This document shows positions 20,033 to 32,146 of a DNA stretch of 64,000 nt, in pieces. Origin of the DNA: Echiichthys vipera (Eukaryota; Chordata; Actinopteri; Perciformes; Trachinidae); assembly GCA_963691815.1 (NCBI GenBank), contig OY829653.1:28535653-28599652 (forward strand). Reading direction: 5' to 3'. Both the position numbers and the translations under genes were made by a program. A model generated the notes under the pieces. That model saw nothing but the letters and a program-made list of their open reading frames with translations, ran no database searches and was not told the DNA's origin. The first letter of the stretch is position 1; the number at the start of each line of letters is the position of its first letter.

Positions 20033-20272
20033 TGTAAATCAGTGCATTCCTAAGAAGCATTCAAAACACCAGCCAATTGTACCATTTAGTTGTGACAGTG
20101 AGTCAACATGCACAATACCAGGACCATGCAACTGCAAGAGTCACATGTCATGGTTTGTTACCAATGTCATCTGATGTCTTCTACTTGAATGATGACCCGT
20201 CATAGAAAGCCGACTCTTTAAACCTGGAGGCAATTCGGAGTGGTGAGAAGCCCCTTTTTGTAACTGAAACAT

Positions 20273-20344
20273 GGCTCGTTGGTCTAGGCGTATGATTCTC
20301 GCTTAGGGTGCGAGAGGTCCCGGGTTCAAATCCCGGACGAGCCC
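20273..20344 (+). tRNA. tRNA-Pro-AGG: tRNA-Pro, anticodon AGG, in a TGG slot
   Basis: Anticodon 20305-20307, consensus; duplicate of 12370, sharing the CACCACGTGA variant in its 3' flank. Confidence 0.92.
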
Positions 20345-20574
20345 CCAATGCAAGACCTTAACACACTCCATCATGTGTTTGGCATGTACAAATCACCACG
20401 TGATGGTGATCGGGAACATCCAACTCCTTAGTCGGGCATGCAGTATGGGCAGAAGTCTACTTGAACCATGACTGTGTATTGATTTAAGAGGCGTCCTGAC
20501 AGTGATCCAGAATTCACAATATCAGTTCCCTTTAATTCGGAGTGTTGAGAAGCCCCTTTTTGTAACTGAAACAT

Positions 20575-20646
20575 GGCTCGTTGGTCTAGGCGTATGATTC
20601 TCGCTTAGGGTGCGAGAGGTCCCGGGTTCAAATCCCGGACGAGCCC
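20575..20646 (+). tRNA. tRNA-Pro-AGG: tRNA-Pro, anticodon AGG, altered 3' flank
   Basis: Anticodon 20607-20609, consensus; GAGCCC runs directly into ATGTGTTTGG, as in its duplicate at 12672. Confidence 0.92.
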
Positions 20647-21094
20647 ATGTGTTTGGCATGTACAAATCACTACGTGATGGTGATCGGGAACATCCAACTC
20701 CTTAGTCGGGCATGCAGTATGGGCAGAAGTCTACTTGAACCATGACTGTGTATTGATTTAAGAGGCGTCCTGACAGTGATCCAGAATTCACAATATCAGT
20801 TCCCTTTAAGGGAGGTAGTTTGTGGCAAATAACCTAATAAGCATTAACAACTGACCTTTCCCAAGTATGACAGTCGAACATCTTTCCATTAAATCCTTCT
20901 TGCAACAAGGAGAGAGCATGACATAGCTTTAACCAATGTTATCTGACGTTTTCTACGAGAAACCTGATCCGGCTTTGAAAGAAGAGTTTTTTAATCTATA
21001 TGATGTGTGTGTGTGTGATCGTGTATGAAAGCCGACTCTTTAAACCTGGCAGCAATTCCGAAACGTGAAAAGCCCCTTTTTTTAACTGAAATGT

Positions 21095-21166
21095 GGCTCG
21101 TTGGTCTAGGCGTATGATTCTCGCTTAGGGTGCGAGAGGTCCCGGGTTCAAATCCCGGACGAGCCC
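21095..21166 (+). tRNA. tRNA-Pro-AGG: tRNA-Pro, anticodon AGG
   Basis: Anticodon 21127-21129, consensus. Confidence 0.92.
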
Positions 21167-21452
21167 CCAATGCAAGACTTTAACACACTCTATCATGTGT
21201 TTGGAATGTACAAATCACTGATCGGGAACATCCAACTCCTTAGTCGGGCATGCAGTATGGGCAGAAGTCTACTTGAACCATGTCTGTGTATTGATTTAAG
21301 AGGCGTCCTGACAGTGATCCAGAATTCACAATATCAGTTCCCTTCATGGGAGCCAGTTTGGGGGAAATCACCTTCTATGCATCATGGAAAGCTGACTCTT
21401 TAAGTCTGGCAGCAATTCCAGCAGGTCAAAAGCCTCTTTGTTGATTTTACGT

Positions 21453-21514
21453 GGCTCCTTGGTCTAGGGGTATGATACTCGCTTAGGTCCCAGTTTTAAA
21501 TCCCGGACGAGCCC
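21453..21514 (+). pseudogene. psiA tRNA-Pro pseudogene
   Basis: psiA followed by chimeric S3/S1. Confidence 0.9.
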
Positions 21515-22004
21515 CAATGCAAGACTTTAACACACTCCATCAAGTGTTTTGCATGTGCAAAACACTACATGTTTAAGTCATTGTAATCGGAGATCAGGAG
21601 CTTCCAACTCCTTAGTCAGGCTTGTAGTATGGGCAGAAGTGTAACTGAAACATGTCTGTGTATGGATTTAGGAGGAGTCCTGACAGTGATCCAGAATTCA
21701 CAATATCAGTTCCCTTTAAGGGAGGTAGTTTGTGGCAAATAACCTAATAAGCATTAACAACTGACCTTTCCCAAGTATGACAGTCGAACATCTTTCCATT
21801 AAATCCTTCTTGCAACAAGGAGAGAGCATGACATAGCTTTAACCAATGTTATCTGACGTTTTCTACGAGAAACCTGATCCGGCTTTGAAAGAAGAGTTTT
21901 TTAATCTATATGATGTGTGTGTGTGTGATCGTGTATGAAAGCCGACTCTTTAAACCTGGCAGCAATTCCGAAACGTGAAAAGCGCCTTTTTTTAACTGAA
22001 ATGT

Positions 22005-22076
22005 GGCTCGTTGGTCTAGGCGTATGATTCTCGCTTAGGGTGCGAGAGGTCCCGGGTTCAAATCCCGGACGAGCCC
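22005..22076 (+). tRNA. tRNA-Pro-AGG: tRNA-Pro, anticodon AGG
   Basis: Anticodon 22037-22039, consensus, AAAGCGCC upstream mark. Confidence 0.92.
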
Positions 22077-22380
22077 CCAATGCAAGACTTTAACACACTC
22101 TATCATGTGTTTGGCATGTACAAATCACTACATGATAAAGTGATGGTGATCAGGAACATCCAACTCCTTAGTCAGGCTTGTAGTATGGGCAGAAGTCTAC
22201 TTGAACCATGTCTGTGTATTGATTTAAGAGGCGTCCTGACAGTGATCCAGAATTCACAATATCAGTTCCCTTCATGGGAGCCAGTTTGGGGGAAATCACC
22301 TTCTATGCATCATGGAAAGCTGACTCTTTAAGTCTGGCAGCAATTCCAGTAGGTCAAAAGCCTCTTTGTTGATTTTACGT

Positions 22381-22442
22381 GGCTCCTTGGTCTAGGGGTA
22401 TGATACTCGCTTAGGTCCCAGTTTTAAATCCCGGACGAGCCC
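22381..22442 (+). pseudogene. psiA tRNA-Pro pseudogene
   Basis: Standard psiA; the preceding S2 carries the private CCAGTAGG change at 22350. Confidence 0.9.
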
Positions 22443-22827
22443 CAATGCAAGACTTTAACACACTCCATCAAGTGTTTTGCATGTACAAAACACTACATGT
22501 TTAAGTCATTGTAATCGGAGATCAGGAGCTTCCAACTCCTTAGTCAGGCTTGTAGTATGGGCAGATGTGTAACTGAAACATGTCTGTGTATGGATTTAGG
22601 AGGAGTCCTGACAGTGAGCCAGCATGCACAATATCTTCATTATCATGACCCTGCAAGTGAAGCCGTTGAGGGGAAATCAGCTACAATGCAATAACAACTG
22701 ACCTTTCCCAAGTATGAGAGGCATTAAATCCTTCTTGCAACAAGGAGAGCACATGACATGGCTTTTACCAATGTCATCTGATGTCTTCGACAAGAAACAT
22801 GACCCGGCATCTTTTTTGATTTTAAGG

Positions 22828-22888
22828 TGCTCGCTGGACTAGGGGTATGAGTCCTGCTTAGGGTGAGAGGGGTCCCTGGTTTGGATAG
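22828..22888 (+). pseudogene. psiB tRNA-Pro pseudogene
   Basis: psiB, GCTCGC form. Confidence 0.85.
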
Positions 22889-23128
22889 TGTAAATCAGTG
22901 CATTCCTAAGAAGCATTCAAAACACCAGCCAATTGTACCATTTAGTTGTGACAGTGAGTCAACATGCACAATACCAGGACCATGCAACTGCAAGAGTCAC
23001 ATGTCATGGTTTGTTACCAATGTCATCTGATGTCTTCTACTTGAATGATGACCCGTCATAGAAAGCCGACTCTTTAAACCTGGAGGCAATTCGGAGTGGT
23101 GAGAAGCCCCTTTTTGTAACTGAAACAT

Positions 23129-23200
23129 GGCTCGTTGGTCTAGGCGTATGATTCTCGCTTTGGGTGCGAGAGGTCCCGGGTTCAAATCCCGGACGAGCCC
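23129..23200 (+). tRNA. tRNA-Pro-TGG: tRNA-Pro, anticodon TGG
   Basis: Anticodon 23161-23163, all stems paired, after S4. Confidence 0.92.
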
Positions 23201-23676
23201 CCAATGCAAGACCTTAACACACTCCATCATGTGTTTGGCATGTACAAATCACTACGTGATGGTGATCGGGAACATCCAACTCCTTAGTCGGGCATGCAGT
23301 ATGGGCAGAAGTCTACTTGAACCATGACTGTGTATTGATTTAAGAGGCGTCCTGACAGTGATCCAGAATTCACAATATCAGTTCCCTTTAAGGGAGGTAG
23401 TTTGTGGCAAATAACCTAATAAGCATTAACAACTGACCTTTCCCAAGTATGACAGTCGAACATCTTTCCATTAAATCCTTCTTGCAACAAGGAGAGAGCA
23501 TGACATAGCTTTAACCAATGTTATCTGACGTTTTCTACGAGAAACCTGATCCGGCTTTGAAAGAAGAGTTTTTTAATCTATATGATGTGTGTGTGTGTGA
23601 TCGTGTATGAAAGCCGACTCTTTAAACCTGGCAGCAATTCCGAAACGTGAAAAGCCCCTTTTTTTAACTGAAATGT

Positions 23677-23748
23677 GGCTCGTTGGTCTAGGCGTATGAT
23701 TCTCGCTTAGGGTGCGAGAGGTCCCGGGTTCAAATCCCGGACGAGCCC
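23677..23748 (+). tRNA. tRNA-Pro-AGG: tRNA-Pro, anticodon AGG
   Basis: Anticodon 23709-23711, consensus. Confidence 0.92.
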
Positions 23749-24034
23749 CCAATGCAAGACTTTAACACACTCTATCATGTGTTTGGAATGTACAAATCAC
23801 TGATCGGGAACATCCAACTCCTTAGTCGGGCATGCAGTATGGGCAGAAGTCTACTTGAACCATGTCTGTGTATTGATTTAAGAGGCGTCCTGACAGTGAT
23901 CCAGAATTCACAATATCAGTTCCCTTCATGGGAGCCAGTTTGGGGGAAATCACCTTCTATGCATCATGGAAAGCTGACTCTTTAAGTCTGGCAGCAATTC
24001 CAGCAGGTCAAAAGCCTCTTTGTTGATTTTACGT

Positions 24035-24096
24035 GGCTCCTTGGTCTAGGGGTATGATACTCGCTTAGGTCCCAGTTTTAAATCCCGGACGAGCCC
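24035..24096 (+). pseudogene. psiA tRNA-Pro pseudogene
   Basis: psiA followed by chimeric S3/S1. Confidence 0.9.
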
Positions 24097-24586
24097 CAAT
24101 GCAAGACTTTAACACACTCCATCAAGTGTTTTGCATGTGCAAAACACTACATGTTTAAGTCATTGTAATCGGAGATCAGGAGCTTCCAACTCCTTAGTCA
24201 GGCTTGTAGTATGGGCAGAAGTGTAACTGAAACATGTCTGTGTATGGATTTAGGAGGAGTCCTGACAGTGATCCAGAATTCACAATATCAGTTCCCTTTA
24301 AGGGAGGTAGTTTGTGGCAAATAACCTAATAAGCATTAACAACTGACCTTTCCCAAGTATGACAGTCGAACATCTTTCCATTAAATCCTTCTTGCAACAA
24401 GGAGAGAGCATGACATAGCTTTAACCAATGTTATCTGACGTTTTCTACGAGAAACCTGATCCGGCTTTGAAAGAAGAGTTTTTTAATCTATATGATGTGT
24501 GTGTGTGTGATCGTGTATGAAAGCCGACTCTTTAAACCTGGCAGCAATTCCGAAACGTGAAAAGCGCCTTTTTTTAACTGAAATGT

Positions 24587-24658
24587 GGCTCGTTGGTCTA
24601 GGCGTATGATTCTCGCTTAGGGTGCGAGAGGTCCCGGGTTCAAATCCCGGACGAGCCC
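24587..24658 (+). tRNA. tRNA-Pro-AGG: tRNA-Pro, anticodon AGG
   Basis: Anticodon 24619-24621, consensus, AAAGCGCC mark. Confidence 0.92.
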
Positions 24659-24962
24659 CCAATGCAAGACTTTAACACACTCTATCATGTGTTTGGCATG
24701 TACAAATCACTACATGATAAAGTGATGGTGATCAGGAACATCCAACTCCTTAGTCAGGCTTGTAGTATGGGCAGAAGTCTACTTGAACCATGTCTGTGTA
24801 TTGATTTAAGAGGCGTCCTGACAGTGATCCAGAATTCACAATATCAGTTCCCTTCATGGGAGCCAGTTTGGGGGAAATCACCTTCTATGCATCATGGAAA
24901 GCTGACTCTTTAAGTCTGGCAGCAATTCCAGCAGGTCAAAAGCCTCTTTGTTGATTTTACGT

Positions 24963-25024
24963 GGCTCCTTGGTCTAGGGGTATGATACTCGCTTAGGTCC
25001 CAGTTTTAAATCCCGGACGAGCCC
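24963..25024 (+). pseudogene. psiA tRNA-Pro pseudogene
   Basis: Standard psiA between S2 and S3. Confidence 0.9.
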
Positions 25025-25409
25025 CAATGCAAGACTTTAACACACTCCATCAAGTGTTTTGCATGTACAAAACACTACATGTTTAAGTCATTGTAATCGG
25101 AGATCAGGAGCTTCCAACTCCTTAGTCAGGCTTGTAGTATGGGCAGATGTGTAACTGAAACATGTCTGTGTATGGATTTAGGAGGAGTCCTGACAGTGAG
25201 CCAGCATGCACAATATCTTCATTATCATGACCCTGCAAGTGAAGCCGTTGAGGGGAAATCAGCTACAATGCAATAACAACTGACCTTTCCCAAGTATGAG
25301 AGGCATTAAATCCTTCTTGCAACAAGGAGAGCACATGACATGGCTTTTACCAATGTCATCTGATGTCTTCGACAAGAAACATGACCCGGCATCTTTTTTG
25401 ATTTTAAGG

Positions 25410-25470
25410 TGCTCGCTGGACTAGGGGTATGAGTCCTGCTTAGGGTGAGAGGGGTCCCTGGTTTGGATAG
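25410..25470 (+). pseudogene. psiB tRNA-Pro pseudogene
   Basis: psiB, GCTCGC form. Confidence 0.85.
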
Positions 25471-25710
25471 TGTAAATCAGTGCATTCCTAAGAAGCATTC
25501 AAAACACCAGCCAATTGTACCATTTAGTTGTGACAGTGAGTCAACATGCACAATACCAGGACCATGCAACTGCAAGAGTCACATGTCATGGTTTGTTACC
25601 AATGTCATCTGATGTCTTCTACTTGAATGATGACCCGTCATAGAAAGCCGACTCTTTAAACCTGGAGGCAATTCGGAGTGGTGAGAAGCCCCTTTTTGTA
25701 ACTGAAACAT

Positions 25711-25782
25711 GGCTCGTTGGTCTAGGCGTATGATTCTCGCTTTGGGTGCGAGAGGTCCCGGGTTCAAATCCCGGACGAGCCC
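25711..25782 (+). tRNA. tRNA-Pro-TGG: tRNA-Pro, anticodon TGG
   Basis: Anticodon 25743-25745, all stems paired. Confidence 0.92.
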
Positions 25783-26258
25783 CCAATGCAAGACCTTAAC
25801 ACACTCCATCATGTGTTTGGCATGTACAAATCACTACGTGATGGTGATCGGGAACATCCAACTCCTTAGTCGGGCATGCAGTATGGGCAGAAGTCTACTT
25901 GAACCATGACTGTGTATTGATTTAAGAGGCGTCCTGACAGTGATCCAGAATTCACAATATCAGTTCCCTTTAAGGGAGGTAGTTTGTGGCAAATAACCTA
26001 ATAAGCATTAACAACTGACCTTTCCCAAGTATGACAGTCGAACATCTTTCCATTAAATCCTTCTTGCAACAAGGAGAGAGCATGACATAGCTTTAACCAA
26101 TGTTATCTGACGTTTTCTACGAGAAACCTGATCCGGCTTTGAAAGAAGAGTTTTTTAATCTATATGATGTGTGTGTGTGTGATCGTGTATGAAAGCCGAC
26201 TCTTTAAACCTGGCAGCAATTCCGAAACGTGAAAAGCGCCTTTTTTTAACTGAAATGT

Positions 26259-26330
26259 GGCTCGTTGGTCTAGGCGTATGATTCTCGCTTAGGGTGCGAG
26301 AGGTCCCGGGTTCAAATCCCGGACGAGCCC
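26259..26330 (+). tRNA. tRNA-Pro-AGG: tRNA-Pro, anticodon AGG
   Basis: Anticodon 26291-26293, consensus, AAAGCGCC mark. Confidence 0.92.
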
Positions 26331-26634
26331 CCAATGCAAGACTTTAACACACTCTATCATGTGTTTGGCATGTACAAATCACTACATGATAAAGTGATGG
26401 TGATCAGGAACATCCAACTCCTTAGTCAGGCTTGTAGTATGGGCAGAAGTCTACTTGAACCATGTCTGTGTATTGATTTAAGAGGCGTCCTGACAGTGAT
26501 CCAGAATTCACAATATCAGTTCCCTTCATGGGAGCCAGTTTGGGGGAAATCACCTTCTATGCATCATGGAAAGCTGACTCTTTAAGTCTGGCAGCAATTC
26601 CAGCAGGTCAAAAGCCTCTTTGTTGATTTTACGT

Positions 26635-26696
26635 GGCTCCTTGGTCTAGGGGTATGATACTCGCTTAGGTCCCAGTTTTAAATCCCGGACGAGCCC
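26635..26696 (+). pseudogene. psiA tRNA-Pro pseudogene
   Basis: Standard psiA between S2 and S3. Confidence 0.9.
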
Positions 26697-27081
26697 CAAT
26701 GCAAGACTTTAACACACTCCATCAAGTGTTTTGCATGTACAAAACACTACATGTTTAAGTCATTGTAATCGGAGATCAGGAGCTTCCAACTCCTTAGTCA
26801 GGCTTGTAGTATGGGCAGATGTGTAACTGAAACATGTCTGTGTATGGATTTAGGAGGAGTCCTGACAGTGAGCCAGCATGCACAATATCTTCATTATCAT
26901 GACCCTGCAAGTGAAGCCGTTGAGGGGAAATCAGCTACAATGCAATAACAACTGACCTTTCCCAAGTATGAGAGGCATTAAATCCTTCTTGCAACAAGGA
27001 GAGCACATGACATGGCTTTTACCAATGTCATCTGATGTCTTCGACAAGAAACATGACCCGGCATCTTTTTTGATTTTAAGG

Positions 27082-27142
27082 TGCTCGCTGGACTAGGGGT
27101 ATGAGTCCTGCTTAGGGTGAGAGGGGTCCCTGGTTTGGATAG
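27082..27142 (+). pseudogene. psiB tRNA-Pro pseudogene
   Basis: psiB; last module matching the 7,903-bp periodicity. Confidence 0.85.
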
Positions 27143-27382
27143 TGTAAATCAGTGCATTCCTAAGAAGCATTCAAAACACCAGCCAATTGTACCATTTAGT
27201 TGTGACAGTGAGTCAACATGCACAATACCAGGACCATGCAACTGCAAGAGTCACATGTCATGGTTTGTTACCAATGTCATCTGATGTCTTCTACTTGAAT
27301 GATGACCCGTCATAGAAAGCCGACTCTTTAAACCTGGAGGCAATTCGGAGTGGTGAGAAGCCCCTTTTTGTAACTGAAACAT

Positions 27383-27454
27383 GGCTCGTTGGTCTAGGCG
27401 TATGATTCTCGCTTTGGGTGCGAGAGGTCCCGGGTTCAAATCCCGGACGAGCCC
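27383..27454 (+). tRNA. tRNA-Pro-TGG: tRNA-Pro, anticodon TGG
   Basis: Anticodon 27415-27417, all stems paired. The 3' flank has CACAGTCC and GTGACGGTG, marks shared with the copy at 29965. Confidence 0.92.
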
Positions 27455-27930
27455 CCAATGCAAGACCTTAACACAGTCCATCATGTGTTTGGCATGTACA
27501 AATCACTACGTGACGGTGATCGGGAACATCCAACTCCTTAGTCGGGCATGCAGTATGGGCAGAAGTCTACTTGAACCATGTCTGTGTATTGATTTAAGAG
27601 GCGTCCTGACAGTGATCCAGAATTCACAATATCAGTTCCCTTTAAGGGAGGTAGTTTGTGGCAAATAACCTAATAAGCATTAACAACTGACCTTTCCCAA
27701 GTATGACAGTCGAACATCTTTCCATTAAATCCTTCTTGCAACAAGGAGAGAGCATGACATAGCTTTAACCAATGTTATCTGACGTTTTCTACGAGAAACC
27801 TGATCCGGCTTTGAAAGAAGAGTTTTTTAATCTATATGATGTGTGTGTGTGTGATCGTGTATGAAAGCCGACTCTTTAAACCTGGCAGCAATTCCGAAAC
27901 GTGAAAAGCCCCTTTTTTTAACTGAAATGT

Positions 27931-28002
27931 GGCTCGTTGGTCTAGGCGTATGATTCTCGCTTAGGGTGCGAGAGGTCCCGGGTTCAAATCCCGGACGAGC
28001 CC
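27931..28002 (+). tRNA. tRNA-Pro-AGG: tRNA-Pro, anticodon AGG
   Basis: Anticodon 27963-27965, consensus. Confidence 0.92.
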
Positions 28003-28288
28003 CCAATGCAAGACTTTAACACACTCTATCATGTGTTTGGAATGTACAAATCACTGATCGGGAACATCCAACTCCTTAGTCGGGCATGCAGTATGGGCAG
28101 AAGTCTACTTGAACCATGTCTGTGTATTGATTTAAGAGGCGTCCTGACAGTGATCCAGAATTCACAATATCAGTTCCCTTCATGGGAGCCAGTTTGGGGG
28201 AAATCACCTTCTATGCATCATGGAAAGCTGACTCTTTAAGTCTGGCAGCAATTCCAGCAGGTCAAAAGCCTCTTTGTTGATTTTACGT

Positions 28289-28350
28289 GGCTCCTTGGTC
28301 TAGGGGTATGATACTCGCTTAGGTCCCAGTTTTAAATCCCGGACGAGCCC
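28289..28350 (+). pseudogene. psiA tRNA-Pro pseudogene
   Basis: psiA followed by chimeric S3/S1. Confidence 0.9.
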
Positions 28351-28840
28351 CAATGCAAGACTTTAACACACTCCATCAAGTGTTTTGCATGTGCAAAACA
28401 CTACATGTTTAAGTCATTGTAATCGGAGATCAGGAGCTTCCAACTCCTTAGTCAGGCTTGTAGTATGGGCAGAAGTGTAACTGAAACATGTCTGTGTATG
28501 GATTTAGGAGGAGTCCTGACAGTGATCCAGAATTCACAATATCAGTTCCCTTTAAGGGAGGTAGTTTGTGGCAAATAACCTAATAAGCATTAACAACTGA
28601 CCTTTCCCAAGTATGACAGTCGAACATCTTTCCATTAAATCCTTCTTGCAACAAGGAGAGAGCATGACATAGCTTTAACCAATGTTATCTGACGTTTTCT
28701 ACGAGAAACCTGATCCGGCTTTGAAAGAAGAGTTTTTTAATCTATATGATGTGTGTGTGTGTGATCGTGTATGAAAGCCGACTCTTTAAACCTGGCAGCA
28801 ATTCCGAAACGTGAAAAGCGCCTTTTTTTAACTGAAATGT

Positions 28841-28912
28841 GGCTCGTTGGTCTAGGCGTATGATTCTCGCTTAGGGTGCGAGAGGTCCCGGGTTCAAATC
28901 CCGGACGAGCCC
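28841..28912 (+). tRNA. tRNA-Pro-AGG: tRNA-Pro, anticodon AGG
   Basis: Anticodon 28873-28875, consensus, AAAGCGCC mark. Confidence 0.92.
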
Positions 28913-29216
28913 CCAATGCAAGACTTTAACACACTCTATCATGTGTTTGGCATGTACAAATCACTACATGATAAAGTGATGGTGATCAGGAACATCCAAC
29001 TCCTTAGTCAGGCTTGTAGTATGGGCAGAAGTCTACTTGAACCATGTCTGTGTATTGATTTAAGAGGCGTCCTGACAGTGATCCAGAATTCACAATATCA
29101 GTTCCCTTCATGGGAGCCAGTTTGGGGGAAATCACCTTCTATGCATCATGGAAAGCTGACTCTTTAAGTCTGGCAGCAATTCCAGCAGGTCAAAAGCCTC
29201 TTTGTTGATTTTACGT

Positions 29217-29278
29217 GGCTCCTTGGTCTAGGGGTATGATACTCGCTTAGGTCCCAGTTTTAAATCCCGGACGAGCCC
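29217..29278 (+). pseudogene. psiA tRNA-Pro pseudogene
   Basis: Standard psiA between S2 and S3. Confidence 0.9.
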
Positions 29279-29663
29279 CAATGCAAGACTTTAACACACT
29301 CCATCAAGTGTTTTGCATGTACAAAACACTACATGTTTAAGTCATTGTAATCGGAGATCAGGAGCTTCCAACTCCTTAGTCAGGCTTGTAGTATGGGCAG
29401 ATGTGTAACTGAAACATGTCTGTGTATGGATTTAGGAGGAGTCCTGACAGTGAGCCAGCATGCACAATATCTTCATTATCATGACCCTGCAAGTGAAGCC
29501 GTTGAGGGGAAATCAGCTACAATGCAATAACAACTGACCTTTCCCAAGTATGAGAGGCATTAAATCCTTCTTGCAACAAGGAGAGCACATGACATGGCTT
29601 TTACCAATGTCATCTGATGTCTTCGACAAGAAACATGACCCGGCATCTTTTTTGATTTTAAGG

Positions 29664-29724
29664 TGCTCGCTGGACTAGGGGTATGAGTCCTGCTTAGGGT
29701 GAGAGGGGTCCCTGGTTTGGATAG
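29664..29724 (+). pseudogene. psiB tRNA-Pro pseudogene
   Basis: psiB, GCTCGC form. Confidence 0.85.
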
Positions 29725-29964
29725 TGTAAATCAGTGCATTCCTAAGAAGCATTCAAAACACCAGCCAATTGTACCATTTAGTTGTGACAGTGAGTCAACA
29801 TGCACAATACCAGGACCATGCAACTGCAAGAGTCACATGTCATGGTTTGTTACCAATGTCATCTGATGTCTTCTACTTGAATGATGACCCGTCATAGAAA
29901 GCCGACTCTTTAAACCTGGAGGCAATTCGGAGTGGTGAGAAGCCCCTTTTTGTAACTGAAACAT

Positions 29965-30036
29965 GGCTCGTTGGTCTAGGCGTATGATTCTCGCTTTGGG
30001 TGCGAGAGGTCCCGGGTTCAAATCCCGGACGAGCCC
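29965..30036 (+). tRNA. tRNA-Pro-TGG: tRNA-Pro, anticodon TGG
   Basis: Anticodon 29997-29999, all stems paired; 2,582 bp after the copy at 27383. Confidence 0.92.
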
Positions 30037-30512
30037 CCAATGCAAGACCTTAACACAGTCCATCATGTGTTTGGCATGTACAAATCACTACGTGACGGTG
30101 ATCGGGAACATCCAACTCCTTAGTCGGGCATGCAGTATGGGCAGAAGTCTACTTGAACCATGTCTGTGTATTGATTTAAGAGGCGTCCTGACAGTGATCC
30201 AGAATTCACAATATCAGTTCCCTTTAAGGGAGGTAGTTTGTGGCAAATAACCTAATAAGCATTAACAACTGACCTTTCCCAAGTATGACAGTCGAACATC
30301 TTTCCATTAAATCCTTCTTGCAACAAGGAGAGAGCATGACATGGCTTTAACCAATGTTATCTGACGTTTTCTACGAGAAACCTGATCCGGCTTTGAAAGA
30401 AGAGTTTTTTAATCTATATGATGTGTCTGTGTGTGATCGTGTATGAAAGCCGACACTTTAAACCTGGCAGCAATTCCGAAACGTGAAAAGCCCCTTTTTT
30501 TAACTGAAATGT

Positions 30513-30515
30513 GGC
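30513..30515 (+). pseudogene. tRNA-deleted unit (GGC remnant)
   Basis: Where a tRNA is expected only GGC remains, followed by AATTTGGAATGTAC. The rest of the tRNA and the first part of the next spacer are gone. The T-run and S1 end upstream are intact. The spacer continues to 30950 with no gene. Confidence 0.85.
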
Positions 30516-30950
30516 AATTTGGAATGTACAAATCACTGATCGGGAACATCCAACTCCTTAGTCGGGCATGCAGTATGGGCAGAATTCTACTTGAACCATG
30601 TCTGTGTATTGATTTAAGAGGCATCCTGACAGTGATCCAGAATTCACAATATCAGTTCCCTTTAAGGGAGGTAGTTTGTGGCAAATAACCTAATAAGCAT
30701 TAACAACTGACCTTTCCCAAGTATGACAGTCGAACATCTTTCCATTAAATCCTTCTTGCAACAAGGAGAGAGCATGACATAGCTTTAACCAATGTTATCT
30801 GACGTTTTCTACGAGAAACCTGATCCGGCTTTGAAAGAAGAGTTTTTTAATCTATATGATGTGTGTGTGTGTGATCGTGTATGAAAGCCGACTCTTTAAA
30901 CCTGGCAGCAATTCCGAAACGTGAAAAGCGCCTTTTTTTAACTGAAATGT

Positions 30951-31022
30951 GGCTCGTTGGTCTAGGCGTATGATTCTCGCTTAGGGTGCGAGAGGTCCCG
31001 GGTTCAAATCCCGGACGAGCCC
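30951..31022 (+). tRNA. tRNA-Pro-AGG: tRNA-Pro, anticodon AGG
   Basis: Anticodon 30983-30985, consensus, AAAGCGCC mark. Confidence 0.92.
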
Positions 31023-31326
31023 CCAATGCAAGACTTTAACACACTCTATCATGTGTTTGGCATGTACAAATCACTACATGATAAAGTGATGGTGATCAGG
31101 AACATCCAACTCCTTAGTCAGGCTTGTAGTATGGGCAGAAGTCTACTTGAACCATGTCTGTGTATTGATTTAAGAGGCGTCCTGACAGTGATCCAGAATT
31201 CACAATATCAGTTCCCTTCATGGGAGCCAGTTTGGGGGAAATCACCTTCTATGCATCATGGAAAGCTGACTCTTTAAGTCTGGCAGCAATTCCAGCAGGT
31301 CAAAAGCCTCTTTGTTGATTTTACGT

Positions 31327-31388
31327 GGCTCCTTGGTCTAGGGGTATGATACTCGCTTAGGTCCCAGTTTTAAATCCCGGACGAGCCC
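31327..31388 (+). pseudogene. psiA tRNA-Pro pseudogene
   Basis: Standard psiA between S2 and S3. Confidence 0.9.
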
Positions 31389-31773
31389 CAATGCAAGACT
31401 TTAACACACTCCATCAAGTGTTTTGCATGTACAAAACACTACATGTTTAAGTCATTGTAATCGGAGATCAGGAGCTTCCAACTCCTTAGTCAGGCTTGTA
31501 GTATGGGCAGATGTGTAACTGAAACATGTCTGTGTATGGATTTAGGAGGAGTCCTGACAGTGAGCCAGCATGCACAATATCTTCATTATCATGACCCTGC
31601 AAGTGAAGCCGTTGAGGGGAAATCAGCTACAATGCAATAACAACTGACCTTTCCCAAGTATGAGAGGCATTAAATCCTTCTTGCAACAAGGAGAGCACAT
31701 GACATGGCTTTTACCAATGTCATCTGATGTCTTCGACAAGAAACATGACCCGGCATCTTTTTTGATTTTAAGG

Positions 31774-31834
31774 TGCTCGCTGGACTAGGGGTATGAGTCC
31801 TGCTTAGGGTGAGAGGGGTCCCTGGTTTGGATAG
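31774..31834 (+). pseudogene. psiB tRNA-Pro pseudogene
   Basis: psiB, GCTCGC form. Confidence 0.85.
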
Positions 31835-32074
31835 TGTAAATCAGTGCATTCCTAAGAAGCATTCAAAACACCAGCCAATTGTACCATTTAGTTGTGACAG
31901 TGAGTCAACATGCACAATACCAGGACCATGCAACTGCAAGAGTCACATGTCATGGTTTGTTACCAATGTCATCTGATGTCTTCTACTTGAATGATGACCC
32001 GTCATAGAAAGCCGACTCTTTAAACCTGGAGGCAATTCGGAGTGGTGAGAAGCCCCTTTTTGTAACTGAAACAT

Positions 32075-32146
32075 GGCTCGTTGGTCTAGGCGTATGATTC
32101 TCGCTTTGGGTGCGAGAGGTCCCGGGTTCAAATCCCGGACGAGCCC
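32075..32146 (+). tRNA. tRNA-Pro-TGG: tRNA-Pro, anticodon TGG
   Basis: Anticodon 32107-32109, all stems paired. The flank shares CACAGTCC, and has GTCGGCCATG in S1, repeated 3,982 bp later. Confidence 0.92.

Larger units (their letters stand above)
11200..27080 (+). repeat. 7,903-bp tandem duplication (two copies)
   Basis: Twenty modules from 11276 to 19179 recur at a constant 7,903-bp offset. Private changes at 12494/20397 and 14447/22350 and the truncated psiB at 12076/19979 are shared at the same offset. Upstream differences (before about 11.2 kb) and the TGG gene at 27383 opposite AGG at 19480 mark the limits. Confidence 0.9.
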
